Source: DATLTV01 sp035533375 (lineage in GTDB: Bacteria > Patescibacteriota > Minisyncoccia > UBA6257 > 2-01-FULL-56-20). Taken from it: DNA of 23,511 nucleotides. Made by a program: the position numbers and the translations under genes. The notes beneath the pieces were generated by a model. The model was not told the DNA's origin. It did no database searches and worked only from the letters and a program-made list of their open reading frames with translations. Positions within the stretch are counted from its first letter, which is position 1. Every line of letters begins with the position of its first letter. The stretch spans positions 1 to 23,511 of the forward strand of contig DATLTV010000018.1 of NCBI GenBank assembly GCA_035533375.1. Reading direction: 5' to 3'. This document shows, piece after piece, positions 19,530 to 23,511 of this stretch.

Positions 19530-21107
19530 GTTCGCCTCTTCCTCCTTTTTTGATCTGATGAATCCGCGGAAGTTTTCCAGGAATTCCACGAAGAGTTGCA
19601 GGGGAAGTTCGAGGAGGAAGTTGAATACGATCACGAGGACATTGAATTTCGAAAGCCCCGAGATGGTCCACCTGCCGATGGCCATGAAAGGGACTATCAC
19701 GAGGTCGAGGACGAAACTCCACATGCTCGCCTTTTCCTTTTCCAGGCTCATTTCTTTCGCACGATTATTCACGCGCACGCCGGTCGCGATAACCATCGAG
19801 GTGAAGAGCGCGAAGATCACAATGCTTGCCGGGCTGAAATAGATCCAAAGCAGAAATTTCACGAGGCCATAGAGGATCGCGGCAAGCGTCACGAGATAGG
19901 CGAGCCAGACCGCCGTGACCGTCGCCGCACCGCGCTTCGTGGGTGCCGCCACCACGTATTTTTTCGGTTCATCGGACCGCACGAGCTTCGCGACCTCCGC
20001 CGCGACGAGATCGTAATTCGCGGACGACGGCAGGCGGATGTAGGCCACTATCATAAGCATGAGCAGCGGCGGGAAAAGGATATTCACGCCGACGCTCACG
20101 AAGGAAAACGAATGTGAAAGGTATTTGTCGAGCGGCACTTCGATCGCGAAAGCGACAAGCAGTTTTGAAATGAGGAACGAGACGACGCTCAAGAATGCGA
20201 GTTTGCGCAGCCCCGCGCGGGCCTTGCCGTAGCGCCGGTCGTAAAAGAATTTCGTCTCGGACGCAAGCCGATCCGGGTCCGCGAGCGCCGACGCCGCGGA
20301 GGCGCCCGTCATCACATCGCCGAAAATGAGAAAAACTGTTTTTTCCCTGTTCGCGAGCCGCTGGAATTGCGGCGCGAGCGGATATTTGAAAAAATGCCCG
20401 AGACTGGTTTTGAGCGAAGCGAGATTTCGCGCCGTTTCCTCGAGCGCTGCCGCGTCCATCTTCCCCCACTCGGGATAGGCGAAGCGCAGGAACCGATACT
20501 CCAGCTGGACGTTGTCGGGGCGGAAAAGAGCGCGCTGGATCGCGATGAAAAGCTGTATATTTATTTCCTGCTCGGAGGGCGCGGCATTGCGGACAACAAT
20601 GCCGGCTTTGAGCGCCGCAAACATCGCGTCCGAGAGCATGCGCTCCTTGTCGCGCGGGAACAGTTCTTCTTCGATCGCCGCGCCGGAGATCGCGATGAGC
20701 CAGCGCGAAACGGTCTCTTTCTCGCGTTCGTCTTTGAACGCGTCGTGCCCGAGAAGATAGATGAGATTATCGATTATTTTTTGGACCTCGGGAATTTTCG
20801 CTTCCGGCACGGAATCGTTCGGCAGGTGCCCGGAGCGGATAAGTTCTTTCACGAGCGGTTCGGCGAATTTGGCGTTGATTTCCTTCAGAAAGATGCGCCG
20901 CCGTAGCGCCCGCTCGATCGTGTTTTTGCGCAACAGATGCTCCTCGCGATAATCGATGATATTCCGCGTCTTCTCGTAAAAAGCGGCGACCTTCGAGGCG
21001 ATCTCGTCGACGTGTATCTTCGGGGCGTCCTTGAACTCCCCGGCCTCGCGTTCCGCGAGATAGGCCCGGTATTTTCCTAAAAATTCCTCCGCAAGCTTTG
21101 AGGGCAT
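19527..21107 (-). CDS. Multi-pass membrane protein of unknown function
   Basis: The protein is 526 aa. The N-terminal 290 residues are soluble and helical with many charged segments (ERALRRRIFLKEINAKF, LPNDSVPEAKIPEVQKIIDN). The C-terminal part has five or six hydrophobic segments between about 300 and 512, and the tail ends in basic/acidic RSKKEEEAN. I recognise no catalytic motif. I have the impression that similar proteins occur in other Parcubacteria, without an assigned role. A TATACT box lies 7 bases upstream of ATG 21107, so the mRNA is probably leaderless. A strong inverted repeat lies where the -35 would be. Confidence 0.75.
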   Translation of the reverse strand: MPSKLAEEFLGKYRAYLAEREAGEFKDAPKIHVDEIASKVAAFYEKTRNIIDYREEHLLRKNTIERALRRRIFLKEINAKFAEPLVKELIRSGHLPNDSVPEAKIPEVQKIIDNLIYLLGHDAFKDEREKETVSRWLIAISGAAIEEELFPRDKERMLSDAMFAALKAGIVVRNAAPSEQEINIQLFIAIQRALFRPDNVQLEYRFLRFAYPEWGKMDAAALEETARNLASLKTSLGHFFKYPLAPQFQRLANREKTVFLIFGDVMTGASAASALADPDRLASETKFFYDRRYGKARAGLRKLAFLSVVSFLISKLLVAFAIEVPLDKYLSHSFSFVSVGVNILFPPLLMLMIVAYIRLPSSANYDLVAAEVAKLVRSDEPKKYVVAAPTKRGAATVTAVWLAYLVTLAAILYGLVKFLLWIYFSPASIVIFALFTSMVIATGVRVNNRAKEMSLEKEKASMWSFVLDLVIVPFMAIGRWTISGLSKFNVLVIVFNFLLELPLQLFVEFLENFRGFIRSKKEEEAN

Positions 21108-21114
21108 ACTCTAT

Positions 21115-21120
21115 AGTATA
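21115..21120 (-). promoter_or_regulatory. -10 box of the 526-aa gene
   Basis: TATACT, 7 bases before the ATG. No convincing -35; instead the GGGCCGAGA inverted repeat (21129-21151) overlaps that position. Confidence 0.4.
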
Positions 21121-21128
21121 CTCCCTTC

Positions 21129-21151
21129 GGGCCGAGAAGCCGTCTCGGCCC
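21129..21151. promoter_or_regulatory. Inverted repeat upstream of the 526-aa gene, possible operator
   Basis: GGGCCGAGA-agccg-TCTCGGCCC, a perfect 9-bp stem with a 5-base loop. Neither side has a T-tract, so it is not a terminator. It covers the expected -35 region of the 526-aa gene. Confidence 0.45.
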
Positions 21152-21173
21152 GCGAGAAACCGGAGCGCGCCCA

Positions 21174-21222
21174 GAACCCATCACAAATACCGCAGTCGCG
21201 CGGTAATTTCATGATGGGCTCT
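21174..21222. repeat. Small palindromic element with AGARCCCATC ends
   Basis: The ends AGAACCCATC and GATGGGCTCT are inverted. Inside, ATACCGC-agtcgc-GCGGTAAT continues the helix. The whole block can fold as one long imperfect hairpin. Its right end contains the first bases of the stop codon of the 30-aa ORF. Confidence 0.7.
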
Positions 21223-21313
21223 ACGAAAGCTTGTGCCCGATGTATGCCACGGCAAACAGAACAAATGCGGCGGCGGTGACAATCCATTGCGCGATGGTCA
21301 ACATAGAATCCAT
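21221..21313 (-). CDS. Putative 30-aa single-span membrane peptide
   Basis: MDSMLTIAQWIVTAAAFVLF followed by AVAYIGHKLS. It has one hydrophobic helix with a short N-terminus and a basic C-terminal end. Its TAG runs directly into the AGCCCATC motif, exactly as for two confident genes (pspC-like and 526-aa), which is the main argument that it is real. No good SD is visible, and the start lies inside the arm of the neighbouring three-armed element; an alternative ATG is at 21304. Function unknown. Confidence 0.4.
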   Translation of the reverse strand: MDSMLTIAQWIVTAAAFVLFAVAYIGHKLS

Positions 21314-21581
21314 CTCGAAAGTATCTTCAGCCGCGATACCGGCGGATTTCGTTCGGTGCGCGAAGTAAGGGCGAAGATGTACCCTCTGCGGTACGCCGAG
21401 TCCCGCAGCGACAAAGCAATCGGACGAAATCCGCCGTATCCCGGAGGGTTTCCGACCTTTTCCCGCCCCGCTGCGTTACGCCTTGTCGCCGTACCGCAAG
21501 GGTACGGCTTTCGCGGCAAGCCTTGCGGGATTGGGAAAAGGTCGGAAACGCGGCTTGAAGCATACTTTTGAGATGGGTTCT
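21305..21581. repeat. Three-armed inverted-repeat element, MITE-like or structured RNA
   Basis: The outer helix pairs 21305-21335 with 21549-21581: about 33 positions, two substitutions and two single-base bulges. Two internal arms follow: 21336-21356 with 21421-21439, and a perfect 17-bp pair 21448-21464 with 21533-21549. Each arm carries its own hairpin, GTACCctctgcGGTAC (from 21379) and GCCGTACCgcaagGGTACGGC (21488-21508). It contains no credible ORF. The strand of any transcript is unknown. Confidence 0.8.
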
Positions 21582-21755
21582 CGGCATTTTCTCTTTTTCG
21601 CAAATGTAAATGAATTTTTCGTGAACAGAACGGTACTGTTTGCGTCGAAGGAATAAAAACGGCGCGGAGCGAGAAGATTTTTCTTGCGGAGCGGGCCAGG
21701 GATGACGTTAAAACCCGTTTTACGTGGATTTTATTACGGGAGTCGTGAAAATCGA

Positions 21756-21775
21756 GATATCATCCGGATGATATC
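21756..21775. promoter_or_regulatory. Perfect 20-bp palindrome, possible operator
   Basis: GATATCATCCGGATGATATC, with no loop and no T-tract, in an otherwise featureless AT-rich stretch (21582-21800). Confidence 0.4.
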
Positions 21776-21801
21776 GGAAAGATCGGATTACTCAAAAAAA
21801 T

Positions 21802-21830
21802 AAAAAAACGAGGAGCATCTTGCTCCTCGT
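21802..21830 (-). terminator. Terminator of the 118-aa gene
   Basis: ACGAGGAGCA-aga-TGCTCCTCGT is followed by TTTTTTTA on the minus strand, directly after the stop. Confidence 0.95.
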
Positions 21831-21834
21831 CGGA

Positions 21835-22191
21835 TTACAGCGGCATGCCGCCATAGCGCGTTTGTACCACGACCTGGCGTCCTTCAAATGTTTTCGGAAG
21901 CGCTTCCTTGAGCCGTCGGCCGTCAGCACTCTTATCGCTCGTCGCGTAAACCGCGATCACCAATTCGCCATCATCATTTTCTCCGGTGATGATCTGCGAG
22001 ATCTCGTGCGCATGATCGCGGAACGCCTTCGCGGCACGCTTTCCCATCGCATCTTCCTCTCTTCGCTCGCGGCCGAGGAGTTCTTTTCGATGTCCATCGT
22101 AGACACCTTCCGGCCTCTTCTTCACATTAAACCTTTTGCAAAGCCGTTTATATTGCTCGACGTCTTCCGCTACCGCTTTCAAAATGTCCAT
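21835..22191 (-). CDS. Soluble protein of unknown function
   Basis: The protein is 118 aa, with SD GGAGG 7 bases upstream of ATG 22191. The first half is charged and helical (MDILKAVAEDVEQYKRLCKR, LLGRERREEDAMGKRAAKAF). The second half has two beta-strands (GELVIAVYAT, RQVVVQTRYGG). No membrane segment, no recognised family. A consensus-like promoter and a strong terminator make it a well-defined single gene. Confidence 0.75.
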   Translation of the reverse strand: MDILKAVAEDVEQYKRLCKRFNVKKRPEGVYDGHRKELLGRERREEDAMGKRAAKAFRDHAHEISQIITGENDDGELVIAVYATSDKSADGRRLKEALPKTFEGRQVVVQTRYGGMPL

Positions 22192-22240
22192 TCGAATTCC
22201 TCCATTTTCGGACTTATTCGGATTTCAAGAATCCGGCTAC

Positions 22241-22269
22241 AGTATAAAAGAAATCGAATGATAAGTCAA
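22241..22269 (-). promoter_or_regulatory. Promoter of the 118-aa gene
   Basis: TTGACT (22264-22269), a 17-base spacer and TATACT (22241-22246). The leader of about 43 bases contains a hairpin (CGGATTcttgAAATCCG) before the SD. Confidence 0.75.
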
Positions 22270-22377
22270 CTTTTTCGCCGGAAGTTCAAACTTCCGCTTG
22301 TCCGTCAAAAAACACCCGCGGTTTTATTGAGCTGATTCTTGCGAGCGGGTAACGGGAATCGAACCCGTGTCTCAACC

Positions 22378-22546
22378 CCTCCGGCGGCAAAATGCGAAAA
22401 TGCGTTTGAGCGGGATACCGGAATCGAACCGGCGCCCTATCCTTGGGAAGGATATGTACTGCCACTATACTAATCCCGCATTCCTTCGCATTTTGCTGCT
22501 GGTTTTTATAGCATCGCTCCGCAGAGCGCTGCGCGCCGGGTGCGCA
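22378..22546 (-). other. Structured insert in the anticodon loop (intron-like)
   Basis: Helices continue from the outer anticodon stem. CCGGCG (22534-22539) pairs with CGCCGG (22381-22386). Directly stacked on it, GCAAAATGCGAA (22485-22496) pairs over 12 bp with TTCGCATTTTGC (22387-22398). Small hairpins (CGCTC-tgcg-GAGCG and CTGCGC-acccggc-GCGCAG, the latter competing) fill the 5' side. The inner tRNA caps the 12-bp helix. I see no group I core sequence. Confidence 0.6.
22409..22479 (-). tRNA. tRNA-Gly(CCC)
   Basis: The gene is 71 bases. Acceptor GCGGGAT/ATCCCGC, D-arm GTAT-AGTGGCA-GTAC, anticodon stem TATCC/GGATA with loop TTCCCAA (anticodon CCC, reads GGG), variable GGGC, T-arm GCCGG-TTCGATT-CCGGT, discriminator T. 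All stems pair. CCA is not encoded. It lies inside the anticodon loop of the surrounding tRNA-like gene. Confidence 0.95.
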
Positions 22547-22615
22547 GGTCGCGTTCTGCCACTGAACCATACCCGCCTTCGCTGAAGCTTCCGCGTGCCG
22601 GTCCGCATGAATGGA

Positions 22616-22644
22616 ATTGTAGCGGGAAAAACGGGTGCGGTCAA
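22616..22644 (-). promoter_or_regulatory. Promoter of the tRNA-Gly locus
   Basis: TTGACC (22639-22644), a 17-base spacer and TACAAT (22616-22621). The predicted start is about 33 bases before the 5' end of the outer tRNA, so both tRNAs would share one precursor. Confidence 0.8.
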
Positions 22645-22661
22645 AAACGAACCGAAAAACA

Positions 22662-22691
22662 TTGCATTTTCTGCGATCGCAGAAAATGCAA
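22662..22691. promoter_or_regulatory. Perfect 30-bp palindrome upstream of the tRNA promoter
   Basis: The left half is TTGCATTTTCTGCGA and the right half its exact complement; the centre is GCGATCGC. It ends 18 bases upstream of the -35 box. There is no T-tract. It may be an operator or a repeat; it shares GCATTTT/AAAATGC strings with the 12-bp helix in the tRNA insert. Confidence 0.55.
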
Positions 22692-22711
22692 CGAAAGCCG
22701 ACGAAATAAAT

Positions 22712-22738
22712 AAAAAAGCCGCTCCGTGAGAGAGCGGC
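22712..22738 (-). terminator. Terminator of the right-edge membrane protein gene
   Basis: GCCGCTC-tctcacg-GAGCGGC is followed by TTTTTTATTTATTT on the minus strand. Confidence 0.9.
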
Positions 22739-22749
22739 TTCGGGGAACA

Positions 22750-23511
22750 TCATGCTTCGGAAGTAACATGCAATTTCTTTTCAATCGCCATAGAAGAGAC
22801 GACGCCCGTAACGGAACCGATGGCGGCGCCCGCGGCGTACGGAATATAGAGATCGGGAGTCCACTGTTTCACTTGCAGCTCGCGAAACGTAAGGAACCAG
22901 ATTGAATTCGAAAAACAGGACGCGAGAACGTGATAGGTCATATTTATCCGATTCCTCGAGCGGCTCACGAGCGAGAACGCAATCTGCTGGGCTCCGGAAA
23001 GCCCCGCCAAAAGCAGAAGAAACGAGGGATTTTTTGCGAAGCACGCGAACGTGACGATGACCGCCGTAAGAAATGCGATGGCCTTCCAGGGAATCATGTC
23101 TTTCGTATTCGCCGAAAGATGGGCATCGGCGGTCGCCCCGATCTTGCGCTCGAACCATTGCGATGCATGCTGGCCGAACAAGGCTCCGGAAACGGAACCG
23201 AAGCAGTACGGCGCGAAAAGCGCGACCGGCAGGCCCTTCAGCGACAAATGCCCCCAGAGCGCATACCAGATACTGCTGTACGCGAGCGATGCGACGATAT
23301 GATACGTGGTGTTCGAAGTGTTGCGGGAACGGCGCAAAAGCGAGAAACCGACATCGGCGGCAAAGACCATACCGGCAATCGTGAGCGACGCAAAAAGATT
23401 ATGTTCGCGGATCACAACCACAACGCAGAGCACGCCCAAAACAGCGAAGAGCGCTCGCTTCGCGAGGAGCGACTTCGGAGATGGTTTCTTCTGCTCGGGA
23501 TTCGTGGTGAT
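22750..23511 (-). CDS. Membrane protein with internal duplication (5' end at or beyond window edge)
   Basis: The frame is open to the right edge, with 253 residues visible. The first visible residues (ITTNPEQKKPSPKSLLAKRA) are hydrophilic, so the true ATG may lie just outside; a TTG at 23439 is less likely. Two copies of one unit follow about 123 residues apart: FSLLRRSRNTSNTTYHIVAS with SSIW, then FSLVSRSRNRINMTYHVLAS with NSIW. Each is followed by a P-Y-G-rich hydrophobic part. Each half has about three hydrophobic segments. No family is recognised with confidence. Confidence 0.7.
   Translation of the reverse strand: MTTNPEQKKPSPKSLLAKRALFAVLGVLCVVVVIREHNLFASLTIAGMVFAADVGFSLLRRSRNTSNTTYHIVASLAYSSIWYALWGHLSLKGLPVALFAPYCFGSVSGALFGQHASQWFERKIGATADAHLSANTKDMIPWKAIAFLTAVIVTFACFAKNPSFLLLLAGLSGAQQIAFSLVSRSRNRINMTYHVLASCFSNSIWFLTFRELQVKQWTPDLYIPYAAGAAIGSVTGVVSSMAIEKKLHVTSEA

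Larger units (their letters stand above)
22344..22576 (-). tRNA. Interrupted tRNA-Gly-like gene enclosing another tRNA
   Basis: The 5' part (22576-22547) reads GCGGGTA, TG, D-arm GTTC-AGTGGCA-GAAC, G, anticodon stem CGACC. The 3' part (22377-22344) reads GGTTG, AGAC, T-arm ACGGG-TTCGATT-CCCGT, TACCCGC, T. The acceptor (7/7), D, anticodon (5/5 with one G-T) and T stems all pair, and the invariant bases T8, GG of the D-loop and TTCGA are kept. A 169-base segment separates the anticodon-stem strands and contains a complete tRNA-Gly(CCC). No simple excision restores a 7-base loop with U33, so the anticodon cannot be read. It could be an intron-containing tRNA or a disrupted gene. CCA is not encoded. 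Confidence 0.65.

Noticed and set aside
21622..21640. LexA-type operator from AACAG-aacggta-CTGTT.
   Set aside because: Spacing and ends do not match known LexA boxes, and no gene follows closely.
22378..22546. A group I intron in the interrupted tRNA.
   Set aside because: The segment is short, nearly half of it is another tRNA, and I find no conserved P3/P7 core strings or exon-pairing guide. A spliced insert of another type cannot be excluded.
22344..22576. A tmRNA, because tRNA-like halves are separated by a structured insert.
   Set aside because: A full D-arm and anticodon stem are present, the acceptor lacks the G3-U70 alanine mark, and there is no tag reading frame.

Overview
The window looks like a chromosomal segment of a Patescibacteria/CPR bacterium, probably Parcubacteria-like. 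This is an inference from several traits. Information-processing proteins are trimmed: RpoA has no C-terminal domain, AlaRS has no C-terminal C-Ala domain, and L13 is short. A 'baseplate J-like' membrane protein sits beside a PilM/FtsA-like protein. Spacers are short, no biosynthetic pathway is present, the tRNA genes do not encode CCA, and many genes lack a Shine-Dalgarno (SD) site. GC is moderately high. Nearly all genes are on the minus strand.

Layout. Positions 1-1091 hold two plus-strand genes of unknown function, the second a Cys-rich winged-helix protein; each ends in a clear terminator. Positions 1225-5568 hold a long minus-strand alpha-type ribosomal operon in the order infA-rpmJ-rpsM-rpsK-rpsD-rpoA-rplQ-rplM-rpsI, with a good promoter upstream of infA and a terminator after rpsI. 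Its spacers are unusually filled with palindromic repeats. Positions 5581-8502 hold the PilM/FtsA-like gene followed by the baseplate J-like gene. A small basic protein, alaS, a lipoprotein, an M50 site-2 protease and a small Hx3Cx2C zinc-finger protein follow, each with its own promoter and/or terminator. Positions 12810-15822 hold dnaG then rpoD, the core of the macromolecular-synthesis operon.

Positions 15967-16299 hold a plus-strand ASCH-domain gene. Minus-strand pspC-like, dgkA plus a sensor histidine kinase (a two-gene unit), a 526-aa membrane protein, a 118-aa protein and a partial duplicated membrane protein fill the rest. A tRNA-Gly locus lies at 22344-22576.

The most unusual parts lie between 21100 and 22700. 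A complete tRNA-Gly(CCC) gene sits inside the anticodon loop of a second tRNA-Gly-like gene, with helices joining the two and a consensus promoter upstream. A 277-bp element folds as a three-armed inverted repeat. Its ends match a motif that also occurs directly at the TAG stop codons of three different genes. Other points: a repeat related to the operon spacers lies in frame inside the histidine kinase; alaS has a roughly 600-bp low-GC core; and several essential genes have promoters so close to the start codon that their mRNAs should be leaderless.
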